From positions 1-64,000 of the forward strand of contig NZ_JARXHW010000025.1 in NCBI RefSeq assembly GCF_031127805.1: 64,000 nucleotides of DNA, given 5' to 3'. This stretch comes from Thalassobacterium maritimum. Its GTDB lineage: Bacteria; Verrucomicrobiota; Verrucomicrobiia; Opitutales; Coraliomargaritaceae. A program made the translations under genes and the position numbers. Below are positions 6,763-16,434 of this stretch, piece after piece; the first letter of the stretch is position 1, and every line of letters begins with the position of its first letter. A model generated the notes under the pieces. That model worked only from the letters and a program-made list of their open reading frames with translations, did no database searches and was not told where the DNA came from.

Positions 6763-9700
6763 ATTTACCGCGTCACAGTGTCCGCCGCCCCATTTTCACC
6801 ACGATGGTGGCTCTCATCCTGATCGTGTTGGGCGGCGTCTCCCTGAGTCGGATACAAATCGACCTGCTGCCTAGTATCGAGCTGCCGACGGCGTCTGTGC
6901 GGACTGAGTATGAGGGGGCCAGTCCCGAGGTGATCGAGCGCTTAATTACGCAGATTATTGAAGAGATCGTGGCCACCGTGCCCGGGGTGGAAGAAATTAC
7001 CTCCACTTCCGAGGAGGGGCGCAGTAATGTGGAGGTGACTTTTGTTTGGGGGACTGACCTCGATGCGGCTGCGATCGATCTGCGTGCGACAATCGAGGAT
7101 GAGATCAGCGAGTTGCCTGACGATATCGTGCGGCCGCGCATTAGTAAGTTTAGCATCAATAGCTTTCCTGTGGTGTTGATTGGAGTTTCGAGCCCTCTCG
7201 ACCCAGTTGAATTGACCCAATTGATTGAGGATCGTATCCGGCATCGCTTTACTCAAATACCGGGGGTGGCGCAGGTTGATTTCTGGGGCGGCTTTCCGCG
7301 AGAAGTCCGAGTCGAACTATACCCGGAAAAAATTAATGCCTTAGGTTTATCGCTGAATGAGATTTTGAGCACGTTGCGTGATGCCAATCTCGACTTGCCA
7401 GCGGGGCAGATTGAGGAGGGGCGTTACGAAGTAACCTTGCGCGCGCCAGCACAATTCGAGACGGTGGATCAAATTCGAGATACGGTGCTGGTCGTGCGTG
7501 ACGGCGCCGCAGTTAAAGTGGGGGATGTCGCCGATGTGCGCGATACTTATGAGAAGCTCACTCGTATGATCCGTGTGAATGGGGAGCGTGGTGTGCGTAT
7601 CGCGATTCGCAAGCAGTCGGCCGCCAATACGGTGGAAGTTTCACGCCAAATTTTGGAGGAAATTGACCGGATCAACGAAGAGTTTCCACAAATGAAGGTG
7701 GTGCCCGTGATCAATCAGGGCAATTTTATCGAGCGCTCCATCGAAAATGTCGCTCGTTCGGTCGTATATGGTGGGGGCTTGGCCGTGTTGATCTTACTGT
7801 TCTTTTTACGGAATATCCGCAGCACTTTGGTCATCGCGGTCTCGATTCCAATCTCTATTATCGCCACCTTTTCGCTGATTTATTTTGGTGGTCTGACAAT
7901 TAATTTAATGACCTTGGGCGGCTTGGCGCTCGGTGTAGGCATGATGGTGGATAGTTCGATCGTGGTGTTGGAAAACATATTTCGCCAGAGAGATGAGCAA
8001 AAGAAGAATCGAGTCGACGCTGCTGCGGAGGGAGCTTGGGAGGTGGCGCCGGCGATTTTAGCTAGCACGATTACCACTCTAGTCATATTCTTGCCGATTG
8101 TATTCGTGCAAGGCGTCTCGGGCTTATTATTTCGTGAGTTGGCCTACGTCATCTGTTTTTCACTGGTTTGTTCCTTGCTGCTCTCTTTGAGCTTGGTGCC
8201 GATGCTGTCCTCGCGACTACTCAAGCCTGCAAGTGAAGAAGGCGCGTCCGCGGCCTGGTTGGTAGGTTTGAAAGATCGGGCCACGCAGGCCTTCGAAAGA
8301 ATGAACCAATGGTATTTGGCGCTGCTGGAGTCGGCGCTGCAGCATCGAATCGCAGTGGTCGTCAGCATGGTGATTTTACTCGGCTTAAGTTTGTTCATTG
8401 TGCCGTTCTTAGGCAGCGAGTTTTTGCCGCCCAGTGATGAAGGAGAGGTGCGGGTGACCGGGGAAATGGAAGTTGGCACCAGATTGGAGTTGCTAGACCA
8501 GCAGACCCGGCTGTTGGAGTCGCTGGTATATCCTGCAGTGCCTGAGGCAATCTCGACGGTGGCTTCGGTGCGTGATAATGTTGGAGAGATTCGGATGTCG
8601 CTGGCACCGGCTGCCGAGCGCGAACGCTCGAATGTGGAGATTGCGGAAGATCTACGCCGGGCGATCGACGGCAAGGTGCCGGGGATGAAGATACGCACGC
8701 GTGCGCCTCAAGGGCAGTTCTTACTCGAACGCATTATCGGGGGCGACGAGGGCGTGACAGTGGAGATTCGTGGTTTCGAACTCGATATTTTAGAAGCACT
8801 CTCTGGAAAGGTCGCGCAAGCCATCGAAGGGATTGATGGAATTTCAGACGTGGATCGCAGTTTTGATGCGGGCACGCCGCAGCAAGAGATACATATCGAT
8901 CGGCAAAAGGTGGCCGATCTCGGCTTTACGCCGCGCGACATCACCGAAGTGATTGAAACCGCGATCGCTGGTTCGCGTGCGGGCAACTTCCGCAGTGAGG
9001 GCAACTCCTACCGTATACTTGTGCAATTAAAAGATGCCGAGCAGCGCAGTTTGGATGAAGTTTTAAACCTCACACTTCGAACTGCAGATGGGCAAATGGT
9101 GGTACTGCGCAATTTAGTGAGCACAGTGAGCAGCCGCGCGCCGTTGGAGATCACGCGCAAGCATCAACAGCGGCAAGTCACCGTTTCAGCCAACGTGGCT
9201 GGCCGCGACTTGGGCTCCGTCGCAGAAGAAATACAAATTGCTTTAGACGGAATACCGCGGCCTGATAATTACGAGCTCAACATTTCCGGCAGCTTCGAAG
9301 AACAGCAAGAAGCTTTTCGCGAGCTCTTGGTGGCCTTACTTATCTCGCTATTGCTAGTCTACATGGTGTTGGCCTGCCAATACGAAAGCCTGCGCGATCC
9401 GTTGGTCGTGATGTTGTCGACCCCCATGGCTGCAATCGGGGTGCTGTTGACACTTTGGCTGACGGATACCACTCTCAATTTACAGTCCGGCATTGGTTGT
9501 ATCATGCTGGGTGGCATCGTCGTGAACAACGCCATCTTGCTCGTCGACCAAGCCAGCTCCCTTGGGCGAGCGGGCGGTTATAGCCTACATGCAGCTGTGG
9601 TGGAAGCAGGCCGTCGGCGCTTTCGTCCTATTTTAATGACCACTCTGACTACAATACTAGGTTTGCTGCCTCTTGCGTTAGGAATCGGAGAGGGCGCTGA

Positions 9701-9827
9701 CGCGCAAGCACCCTTAGCACGTGCAGTGGTCGGCGGCTTGATCGGGTCGACTTGTATCACACTCATTCTGATACCTGTGGTTTACACTCTGGTGCACCCA
9801 GAAAATGAAAAGATGAAGCCATCATGA
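6759..9827 (+). CDS. RND family efflux pump, inner-membrane transporter (AcrB/HAE1-like)
   Basis: A 1022-aa proton-driven exporter. It opens with RRPIFTTMVALILIVLGGVSLSRI (TM1). Two large periplasmic loops follow, and the TM4 motif GGLALGVGMMVDSSIVVLENIF carries the proton-relay Asp pair. The second half repeats the layout with FLGSEFLPPSDEGEV and, near the C-terminus, GIGCIMLGGIVVNNAILLVDQ. Length and two-fold repeat fit the hydrophobe/amphiphile efflux class. The gene overlaps the adaptor upstream and the TolC gene downstream by four bases each, so the tripartite pump is one operon. The substrate cannot be inferred. Confidence 0.92.
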   Translation: MNLPRHSVRRPIFTTMVALILIVLGGVSLSRIQIDLLPSIELPTASVRTEYEGASPEVIERLITQIIEEIVATVPGVEEITSTSEEGRSNVEVTFVWGTDLDAAAIDLRATIEDEISELPDDIVRPRISKFSINSFPVVLIGVSSPLDPVELTQLIEDRIRHRFTQIPGVAQVDFWGGFPREVRVELYPEKINALGLSLNEILSTLRDANLDLPAGQIEEGRYEVTLRAPAQFETVDQIRDTVLVVRDGAAVKVGDVADVRDTYEKLTRMIRVNGERGVRIAIRKQSAANTVEVSRQILEEIDRINEEFPQMKVVPVINQGNFIERSIENVARSVVYGGGLAVLILLFFLRNIRSTLVIAVSIPISIIATFSLIYFGGLTINLMTLGGLALGVGMMVDSSIVVLENIFRQRDEQKKNRVDAAAEGAWEVAPAILASTITTLVIFLPIVFVQGVSGLLFRELAYVICFSLVCSLLLSLSLVPMLSSRLLKPASEEGASAAWLVGLKDRATQAFERMNQWYLALLESALQHRIAVVVSMVILLGLSLFIVPFLGSEFLPPSDEGEVRVTGEMEVGTRLELLDQQTRLLESLVYPAVPEAISTVASVRDNVGEIRMSLAPAAERERSNVEIAEDLRRAIDGKVPGMKIRTRAPQGQFLLERIIGGDEGVTVEIRGFELDILEALSGKVAQAIEGIDGISDVDRSFDAGTPQQEIHIDRQKVADLGFTPRDITEVIETAIAGSRAGNFRSEGNSYRILVQLKDAEQRSLDEVLNLTLRTADGQMVVLRNLVSTVSSRAPLEITRKHQQRQVTVSANVAGRDLGSVAEEIQIALDGIPRPDNYELNISGSFEEQQEAFRELLVALLISLLLVYMVLACQYESLRDPLVVMLSTPMAAIGVLLTLWLTDTTLNLQSGIGCIMLGGIVVNNAILLVDQASSLGRAGGYSLHAAVVEAGRRRFRPILMTTLTTILGLLPLALGIGEGADAQAPLARAVVGGLIGSTCITLILIPVVYTLVHPENEKMKPS

Positions 9828-11299
9828 TACGTTTCACTGTAACTACTTTATGGATATTGGCGGCTGGCGCCTTGTATGCTCAATCTGAATCGAGTTGGGG
9901 CTTGAGTGTAGAAGAGGCGGTCATCAAAGCTCTGCAAAACAATCGAGAACTACGTGTGCAGCAGTTAGTTCCTGTTATCGCGGGAGCCTTTGAGAAAATT
10001 GAGCGTGGCGTCTACGATCCAGAGCTTTATGCCAGCTTTGAGCATATCGAAGAAATTGCTTCTGAAACCTCGCGCTCGACGGGAGGGCAATTCTCAGTGG
10101 AAGGTGATGATGTCGAAGCGGAGCTCGGTTTGCGTCAGCGTTTGCCCTTTGGCACGGAGCTGGAAGCTTCGGTTGCCAGCACTCGCAGTATTTCCAATCG
10201 TGCGCCCGAGCAGCAGCAAGCTCGCTATGGACTCAGTATTACACAGCAATTATTGAGAGGCTTCGGGACTACGGTGAATTTGGCTTCCTTGCGTCAGGCC
10301 AAGCTGGATACACTTGCCAGTCAATACGAGCTGGCTGGCTTCACCCAGGCCTTGGTCGCTGAAGTCGAGACTGCTTACTGGAACTTCGTGGCCGCGACCG
10401 AGGCCATTGCTGTTTTTGAGCAGTCGCTAGAACTTGCGCAGTCGCAACTCGACGAGATCGAGTCGCGGATCGAAGTGGGCAGTCTTTCCAAAAATCAAGC
10501 AGCCGCGGCGCGGGCCGAACTCGCCTTGCAGCAACAAAGTCTGATCGATGCTCAGAGTGAGCGCAGCCAGCGACTCTATGAGCTGATGCGCCGCATCTAC
10601 CCCGATTTGCCAGTGGAGCAAGTCTTACCTCTGCAGGCCACCAGTTTGCCCGATATAGACTCGAGCTTGCAGGCGGACCGTCAGGCACACATACAGCTGG
10701 CGCTACAAGCGCGCCCTGAGATCGAAGAGGCCCAGCTGCGGCTGCAACGTGAGCAGCTAGAGACCGTCGTGACGCGCAATGGGCGCCTGCCCCAGTTAGA
10801 GCTGTTTATCAACCTCGGGCATTCCGGTTATGCGGATAGTTTTCGCCAGAGCTTTCGTGAAAATGATGGCGACAATCATGACTATACCGTCGGCTTCGAA
10901 TTTAGTCAGGTGCTGGGGCAGCGAGCCGCGCGTGCTCGTGATCGCATCGCGCAGGCCCAGACGGAGCAGGCCGAGCAGGCACTGGCTAATTTACGCAGCC
11001 TAGTGCGCTATGATGTGCTGCTGGCGCTTAATGAGCTCGAGCGTGCGCAGAAGCAGGTAAGCGCTTCGGCTGTGACTCGAAGCTATAACGCTCAAAGCCT
11101 GGCGGCCGAAGAAGATCGTTTCGAAGTCGGCAGTGGCACCTCGTTGGATGTCGCACGTGCGCAGCGCGATCTGGTGCAGAGTCGCATTGCCGAGATTCAG
11201 GCGCGTGTCGCCTATTTGATCGCCAAGGTGGAGCTCTACCGTGCCGATGGTAGCCTACTCGAGCGGCGCGGTATTCGCTTGGGGGGCGAAGGGGACTGA
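9824..11299 (+). CDS. TolC-family outer membrane efflux protein
   Basis: A 491-aa protein with signal peptide MIRFTVTTLWILAAGALYA. It has two OEP repeats with long coiled helices (Ala/Glu/Gln/Leu-rich at 180-260 and 370-450) and the barrel motif YGLSITQQLLRGFGTTVNLASL. It completes the RND tripartite exporter. It starts inside the end of the pump gene (ATGA). A second TolC paralogue in this window (18286-19812) shares the LLRGFGTTVNLA / LLKGAGTTVNLA segment, so the two are clear relatives serving different pumps. Confidence 0.9.
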   Translation: MIRFTVTTLWILAAGALYAQSESSWGLSVEEAVIKALQNNRELRVQQLVPVIAGAFEKIERGVYDPELYASFEHIEEIASETSRSTGGQFSVEGDDVEAELGLRQRLPFGTELEASVASTRSISNRAPEQQQARYGLSITQQLLRGFGTTVNLASLRQAKLDTLASQYELAGFTQALVAEVETAYWNFVAATEAIAVFEQSLELAQSQLDEIESRIEVGSLSKNQAAAARAELALQQQSLIDAQSERSQRLYELMRRIYPDLPVEQVLPLQATSLPDIDSSLQADRQAHIQLALQARPEIEEAQLRLQREQLETVVTRNGRLPQLELFINLGHSGYADSFRQSFRENDGDNHDYTVGFEFSQVLGQRAARARDRIAQAQTEQAEQALANLRSLVRYDVLLALNELERAQKQVSASAVTRSYNAQSLAAEEDRFEVGSGTSLDVARAQRDLVQSRIAEIQARVAYLIAKVELYRADGSLLERRGIRLGGEGD

Positions 11300-11375
11300 T
11301 TTAGAGCACACATACATTTAAGTCGACGCACTGATGGGCCATTTCAAGAGGCAGTCGAACTAAACGCAGAGTGTT

Positions 11376-11852
11376 CTAGCACGCATGCGGTTCTGCGCCA
11401 TCACAGTGTAAAGTTCCGTGACTTAGGATGCGCGCGCGCAGACCACCAAAGCCTTTGAGCGCTTCGTGCACCCCCGGGGCAACCGCTTCGTCCATCCAGT
11501 AGCAAGGGCGGCATTCTTCACTGCCTTCAAATTCGATGCCTTGTAGGCTAAAGCGCTGGCCGATCAAAGTGTTGAGGTCCACCCCGGAGCAGAGGACATT
11601 ACGTCGAAACCATGCAGGATCCAATGCCGGGCAATCAAAGTCACGGCGGATACGTTGGTAGACCGCCCAATCAAAAAAGGTAATTTGCCCCTTGTAGTCC
11701 TCTTTGTGCTGAAAATAGCGATCCCCGCGCAGGCCCGCCCCCGCGACACATTCGACCGATTCGACTTTTTCGATTCCGTGCTGTAAGCGGCCCTTGCCGT
11801 GGCGCCCTACGAAGTCGTGCCCGGTTGAAATATAGATCGCGTGAATTTGCAT
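11376..11852 (-). CDS. MOSC domain-containing protein
   Basis: A 158-aa protein of the MOSC (molybdenum cofactor sulfurase C-terminal) fold. It starts at the ATG giving MQIHAIYISTG. A longer frame up to 11888 exists, but its first 12 residues look unrelated. Diagnostic parts are AGLRGDRYFQHKEDYKGQITFFD, FRRNVLCSGVDLNTLIGQRF and the conserved Cys region GSEECRPCYWMDEAVAPG, followed by GGLRARIL. Such stand-alone MOSC proteins (YiiM-like) handle sulfur or Moco-linked reductions. The exact role here is unknown. It lies 109 bases downstream of dxs on the same strand. Confidence 0.8.
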   Translation of the reverse strand: MQIHAIYISTGHDFVGRHGKGRLQHGIEKVESVECVAGAGLRGDRYFQHKEDYKGQITFFDWAVYQRIRRDFDCPALDPAWFRRNVLCSGVDLNTLIGQRFSLQGIEFEGSEECRPCYWMDEAVAPGVHEALKGFGGLRARILSHGTLHCDGAEPHAC

Positions 11853-11911
11853 AGGAGAGGTAGTGTGCGAAGGGGAGCCCAGTCTCAATGACAGAAATAA
11901 ACTTTTTAGAG

Positions 11912-11954
11912 GGGCACCGAGTATTGAACCGAAAATCAGTGAACCGGAATGCCC
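11912..11954. other. Imperfect hairpin between dxs and the MOSC gene
   Basis: GGGCA-CCG at 912-919 of this block (11912-11919) pairs with CGG-aa-TGCCC at 11945-11954, enclosing a 25-base loop. It lies just past the dxs stop. There is no clear T-run on the minus strand, so it may be a weak terminator or a processing element. Confidence 0.35.
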
Positions 11955-11960
11955 GTTGGC

Positions 11961-13859
11961 CTACTGCTTTAGCTCGCAGAGGGCTGCGTGTTTCGCCAGC
12001 ACGCGCTCTAGGATTGCGTTAGGGCTGAGTCCGTTCTCTTCGCGTAACTGGGCAACGGAGCTGCCGTGCTCAATGAAGCTATCGGGCCAGCCGATGCGTT
12101 CGACGGGGCAGTTATATAGATTGGCTTCTTGCAAAGCTTCCATAACTGCAGTGCCGAGGCCACCTGTGATGACGTTGTCTTCCATCGTTACGATTAGGCG
12201 GGTGTTCGGGGCGGATTGTGCGAGAAGTTCAGTGTCTAGTGGTTTGAGGAATCGGGCGTTGACGACGCCGGCTTGGATGCCGTGCTCACTGAGGCGAGCG
12301 GCGAGTTGTTCGGCGTCTTGGACCATGGAGCCGATGGCCCAGATATCGATGTCGTTACCGGTTTGCAGTCGTTGTGCTTTACCGATTTCCAGAGGTGTGG
12401 GAGTCTCTTTGATGGGGGTGCCGCGTGCGTTGCCACGTGGATAGCGAATAAAGGCGGCCCCTTGATAAGCGAGGCCAGTGGCCATCATATCGGCGAGTTC
12501 GTCTTCGTTGGCCGGGGCCATGATCACGACCTCGGGTACGCAACGTAAGTAGGAGAGGTCGAAGAGGCCATGGTGAGTCGCCCCATCGTTGGGGGAGAGC
12601 CCTGCGCGGTCCATGCAGAAGAGCACGGGAAGCTTCTGCAGAGCTACATCGTGAATGATCTGATCGTAGGCGCGCTGAAGAAAAGTAGAGTAGATTGCGC
12701 AGACAGGATGATAGCCAGAGGTGGCCATCCCCGCGGCGAAGAGCACGGCATGTTCTTCGGCGATGCCGACATCAAAGAACTGTTTGGGCAGGGCGTCTTC
12801 TAAAATGTTAAGCCCAGTGCCTGCGGGCATGGCGGCCGTGATGCCGATGACGTTTTCGTCTTTTTGCGCCAGTTTGACCAAAGTGTGGCCCATGACGTCC
12901 TGATACTTCGGGGGGGTGCCAGGTGCCGAGGGGGCGCCTTTGCCAGTTTTGATATCGAAGGGGCTGGCGCCGTGGAAGCGCTCAGGGTTTTGGATGGCGA
13001 CATCGTAGCCGCGGCCTTTTTCGGTGAGCACATGTAGCAGGACCGGCTGTTCTGCGTTTTTGGCAAAGTCTAGGTAGTGCTCGACTTGTTTTTGATCATG
13101 CCCGTCGATGGGGCCGATGTAGCGGATGCCGTATTGCTCAAAAATTGAGGAGGATACGAAGAAGTCCTTGGTCTCTTGTTTCCACTTTGAGCCGAGTTTG
13201 ATGATGGACTCGCCGCCGGGCATCTTTTGCAAGAAGCGCTCGATATCGTCATTAAGACGATTGTAGGCGGGGGTGGTGATGAGCTCGTTGAAATAGCGGG
13301 GCAGGGCGCCTACGTTTTTGGCGATCGACCACTTATTATCGTTGAGTATGATAATGAGGCGCTTGGTGGAACTGGCGACGTTGTTAAGGGCCTCCATGGT
13401 GATGCCACAGGTGAAGGCGGCATCGCCGCAAAGGGCGACGACGTGTTCATCGCTGCCGCGCTGGTCGCGTGCACTGGCCATGCCGAGTGCGGCGGAGAGG
13501 GCGGTGCCTGCGTGGCCGGCGCCAAAGGCGTCGTGGGTGCTTTCTGCGCGTGATAGAAAGCCGCTGTAGCCATCGCTGGTGCGAATGTGGTCGAAGCGGG
13601 CGTCGTTACGTCCTGTCAATAGTTTGTGTACGTAGCCTTGGTGGGCGACGTCGAAACAGAAGCGGTCCTCGGGCGTATTAAAGACGCGGTGCAGGGCGAT
13701 CGTGAGTTCAACTACGCCGAGGTTCGGGCCGACGTGGCCGCCGTTTTGGGAGGTTGTTTGAATGATTCGATCTCGGATCTCCTGAGCGAGTTGCGGGAGT
13801 TGTTCGGGATCGAGGTTCTTGACGTCGGCGGGCGACTGTATCCGTTCTAGTAGGGACAT
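11961..13859 (-). CDS. dxs: 1-deoxy-D-xylulose-5-phosphate synthase
   Basis: A 632-aa thiamin-diphosphate enzyme that condenses pyruvate with glyceraldehyde-3-phosphate. It is the first step of the MEP isoprenoid pathway. It shows NGGHVGPNLGVVELTIALH near the N-terminus and the ThDP segment CGDAAFTCGITMEALNN, where the textbook GDG is GDA. Then come ILNDNKWSIAKNVGALPRYF, the transketolase pyrimidine part GIAEEHAVLFAAGMA, and DRAGLSPNDGATHHGLFDL. Length is typical. xseB lies seven bases upstream on the same strand, a common bacterial pairing (xseB-dxs), so they are likely co-transcribed with the genes above. Confidence 0.95.
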   Translation of the reverse strand: MSLLERIQSPADVKNLDPEQLPQLAQEIRDRIIQTTSQNGGHVGPNLGVVELTIALHRVFNTPEDRFCFDVAHQGYVHKLLTGRNDARFDHIRTSDGYSGFLSRAESTHDAFGAGHAGTALSAALGMASARDQRGSDEHVVALCGDAAFTCGITMEALNNVASSTKRLIIILNDNKWSIAKNVGALPRYFNELITTPAYNRLNDDIERFLQKMPGGESIIKLGSKWKQETKDFFVSSSIFEQYGIRYIGPIDGHDQKQVEHYLDFAKNAEQPVLLHVLTEKGRGYDVAIQNPERFHGASPFDIKTGKGAPSAPGTPPKYQDVMGHTLVKLAQKDENVIGITAAMPAGTGLNILEDALPKQFFDVGIAEEHAVLFAAGMATSGYHPVCAIYSTFLQRAYDQIIHDVALQKLPVLFCMDRAGLSPNDGATHHGLFDLSYLRCVPEVVIMAPANEDELADMMATGLAYQGAAFIRYPRGNARGTPIKETPTPLEIGKAQRLQTGNDIDIWAIGSMVQDAEQLAARLSEHGIQAGVVNARFLKPLDTELLAQSAPNTRLIVTMEDNVITGGLGTAVMEALQEANLYNCPVERIGWPDSFIEHGSSVAQLREENGLSPNAILERVLAKHAALCELKQ

Positions 13860-13866
13860 TAGGTAG

Positions 13867-14106
13867 TTATTTTTCGCTGGAGTCGTCGAAGGTTTCGAGT
13901 TCGCCCGTTTTGATGTTGAGCTGTTCGATTTTAAGTTCGGCTTCTTTGAGTTGTGCTTGGCACTGTTTGAGTAGTTTGGAGCCTTCGCCGAATTTGGCGA
14001 CTAAGTCGGCGAGTGGAGTGTCGCCGTTTTCCATGGCTTCGATGAGTGCTTCGAGGCGCTCGACGGATTGCTCGAAAGTGGGTTCTTCTGTTTTTTTGGC
14101 GGGCAT
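13867..14106 (-). CDS. xseB: Exodeoxyribonuclease VII small subunit
   Basis: A 79-aa protein with the family core FEQSVERLEALIEAMENGDTPLADLVAKFGEG and a following coiled-coil helix (LLKQCQAQLKEAELKIEQL). With XseA it forms the single-strand exonuclease VII; xseA is not in the window. It sits between the DRTGG protein (8 bases upstream) and dxs (7 bases downstream), all on the minus strand. Confidence 0.93.
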   Translation of the reverse strand: MPAKKTEEPTFEQSVERLEALIEAMENGDTPLADLVAKFGEGSKLLKQCQAQLKEAELKIEQLNIKTGELETFDDSSEK

Positions 14107-14114
14107 AGTGGTGC

Positions 14115-15290
14115 TTAGTCCTGAGAGTCGAAGGCGTTTTGGATGACGGCTAGGTCGATGTTCTTGGTGATGAGGTCTTTAATGACGGGGATCTTATCTT
14201 TGTCGCTGGGCTGTGTCTTGACGGTCATACTGTTGACGCGGGAGGCGACTTTGTAGCTGTCTTCGGCACAGAGCACGACCGGGATTTCTGTCTGCGCGAT
14301 CATCTCCATCAGGCGTGGGTGTGGCAGTATGCTGCGGGTGAGGATGATGCCGGCGATCGAGGTGCCAATGCCGATGCTGGCGGAGGCGATGGCGGAGAGG
14401 ATGATGTCTTCGCGGTCACCGGGAGTGATGATGAGCACACCTTTGTCTAGGTGCTCGACCAGTCCTTTGGCAGCCATGGCGCCGATGATGACTTTATCGA
14501 TACGGTTATTACAGCCGGCGGATTTTCCATTGAGCCAGCGTCCTTTGGTTTCGTCGACTACCTGCTGTAAGTTGGGCTGAGTGAGCATACACTCGTGTGG
14601 AATGCAGCCGAGTAAGGGGATGTTCATTCGGTCCAGCGCGATGCGACAGTATTTCTCAACCATCTCGATCTTGTCGGGCTCTACCTTGTTAATGATGGCG
14701 CCAATGATTTGCACGCCGGCGGCTTCGAAAACTGCTTTATTGAGTGCGATTTCGTCGATGGGGCGACCGATGCCTCCGCGCGCGACGATGATCACTTTTG
14801 CATTGAGTCGTTTAGCCACGTCCGCATTGGAGAGGTTGAATACGGAGCCCACGCCCGCATGGCCAGTGCCTTCGATTATAATATAGTCGCGCTCGAAGGC
14901 GGCGCGGTCGAAGGCGCGGCACATGCTGTCGATTAATTCCGCATGGTTGGCATCGGGATTGTCGAGGTAGTCGCGGGTGAAACTGTGATGAATCACGAGT
15001 GGACTCATCGCATGGATCGGGGTCTTTACATCGAAAATCTGGTTGAGCAGGATGGAGTCTTCATCGATTTGGTGGCCTTCGACCTGTAAGAAGCGCTGGC
15101 CGACCGGTTTGATAAAACCCACCCGCTCGGTGATGCTACGCAGTGCGGCAAACAATGCCAAACTGGTGGTGGTCTTCCCATCATTCATACGAGTCGCTGC
15201 TATAAATATGCGCTTGGTCGTCTTGTTGCGCGGAGCAGTCAAGATTTCCGTGTCGTCGGGCTCGGTGAAATGTTTCTTGGGAGACGGCAT
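14115..15290 (-). CDS. BioD-like P-loop / DRTGG domain protein (Pta N-terminal half as a separate gene)
   Basis: This 391-aa protein starts at MPSPKKHFTEPDD; an upstream frame reaches into pta but reads as its shadow. Residues about 25-250 are a dethiobiotin-synthetase-like NTPase: a P-loop variant RMNDGKTTTSLALF near the start, then IIEGTGHAGVGSVFNLSNADVAKRL. The C-terminal part holds a DRTGG domain (IITPGDREDIILSAIASA, GIGTSIAGIILT). This domain order forms the regulatory N-terminal half of long bacterial phosphotransacetylases. The catalytic half is the next gene upstream (15364-16434), so Pta is divided into two proteins here. A regulatory role is inferred. Confidence 0.8.
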   Translation of the reverse strand: MPSPKKHFTEPDDTEILTAPRNKTTKRIFIAATRMNDGKTTTSLALFAALRSITERVGFIKPVGQRFLQVEGHQIDEDSILLNQIFDVKTPIHAMSPLVIHHSFTRDYLDNPDANHAELIDSMCRAFDRAAFERDYIIIEGTGHAGVGSVFNLSNADVAKRLNAKVIIVARGGIGRPIDEIALNKAVFEAAGVQIIGAIINKVEPDKIEMVEKYCRIALDRMNIPLLGCIPHECMLTQPNLQQVVDETKGRWLNGKSAGCNNRIDKVIIGAMAAKGLVEHLDKGVLIITPGDREDIILSAIASASIGIGTSIAGIILTRSILPHPRLMEMIAQTEIPVVLCAEDSYKVASRVNSMTVKTQPSDKDKIPVIKDLITKNIDLAVIQNAFDSQD

Positions 15291-15363
15291 AATCTGGTAT
15301 GTGTGGTGAAGGCTTTTGGCTACAGTGAAGAACTGGCCAATGAATGGTATATACGAGGTGCGA

Positions 15364-16434
15364 TTACAGTATGGTGACGTCTTCGTTGAGGTCGTCGCTG
15401 TTATCGGTTGGATAGAGCAGCTTGTGGTCGATCGCTTGTGAAGCGACCATGACTGCGGTGCCAAAGATATCGGTCGCGGTAGCCCCACGACTGATTTCGG
15501 CCGCGGGCTTCGTCAGGCCAGTGAGAATGGGGCCATAGTTGCGTGCGCGTGTGAGTGTGTCGAGTAGTTTGGACGCGATATTGGCCGAGTGCAAATCTGG
15601 GAAAATGAGTACGTTGGCATGTCCGGCGACCGGGCCTTCGATTTTTTTAGTTTTAGCGGTGATCGGGTCGAGTGCGGCGTCGACTTGGAGCTCACCGTCA
15701 ATTTCCATCGGGATGCCGAGTTCGATGGCTTTTTTGCGCGCCATTTCTGTGGCGGCCTTCATCTTGGCAACGGTCGGGTTCTTACTCGTGATACTCTTAC
15801 TGGAGTAGCTGAGGAGGGCGACATAGGGCTTCGCGTTGGTAAGGTGATAGCTGAGTGCGGCCGTGGTGACGGCGATGTCGGCGAGCTGCTGGCTGGTGGG
15901 ATTAGGCACGACAGCGCAGTCGGCGAGGAAGATTTCGCGATCTTTGCCTGTTTCGAGGTCTTCTAAGTCGAAGATATTGAGCGAAGACACCGTCGACACG
16001 TCAGGCAAGCGTGGCACGATCTGCAGCAGTGGGCGCAGGGCGCTGGAAGCCGAACTAGTCGCACCAGAGACGATTGCGTCCGCCTGGGAGGTGGCGAGCA
16101 TCATGGTGGCGAAGTAGTTGGTGTCCTCCAAGTATTGCTCGATTTCTTTGTCTTTTAAATTTTTGAAGCGACGCAGGCCTTGGAACTTCTGAGTAAAGTT
16201 ATCCCACTCGTCGCTGCGGCGTGGTTCAATGATACGGATGCGCTCAAGGCTGACGTTGAGCTTCTCTGCATTATCCTTAATTTGTGCGCGATCGCCCAAT
16301 AGGATGGGAATACCCAAATTATTGGATGCAAACTGGCGTGCGGCTTGCAAGATGCGAGGGTCGCTGCCTTCAGGGAAGACAACGCGTTTTGGGTGGCGTT
16401 TGAGGCGAACGGTGAGTTTTGAAATAAGTGGCAT
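15364..16434 (-). CDS. pta: Phosphate acetyltransferase, catalytic domain only
   Basis: A 356-aa PTA_PTB enzyme that interconverts acetyl-CoA and acetyl phosphate. It starts at MPLISKLTVRLKRHPKRVVFPEGSDPRIL; the frame extending to 16515 has an unlikely low-complexity leader. Motifs are ADAIVSGATSSASSALRPLLQ, AVVPNPTSQQLADIAV, DGELQVDAALDPITA, and the end segment RNYGPILTGLTKPAAEISRGAT. Length matches short Pta forms lacking the BioD/DRTGG half, which follows 73 bases downstream as its own gene. No acetate kinase gene is nearby. Confidence 0.88.
   Translation of the reverse strand: MPLISKLTVRLKRHPKRVVFPEGSDPRILQAARQFASNNLGIPILLGDRAQIKDNAEKLNVSLERIRIIEPRRSDEWDNFTQKFQGLRRFKNLKDKEIEQYLEDTNYFATMMLATSQADAIVSGATSSASSALRPLLQIVPRLPDVSTVSSLNIFDLEDLETGKDREIFLADCAVVPNPTSQQLADIAVTTAALSYHLTNAKPYVALLSYSSKSITSKNPTVAKMKAATEMARKKAIELGIPMEIDGELQVDAALDPITAKTKKIEGPVAGHANVLIFPDLHSANIASKLLDTLTRARNYGPILTGLTKPAAEISRGATATDIFGTAVMVASQAIDHKLLYPTDNSDDLNEDVTIL

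Noticed and set aside
11889..11960. tRNA-like sequence on the minus strand after dxs
   Set aside because: A GTTCAATAC T-loop-like string and GGTGCC end are present, but no cloverleaf with acceptor, D and anticodon stems can be built. The segment is better explained as an imperfect hairpin.
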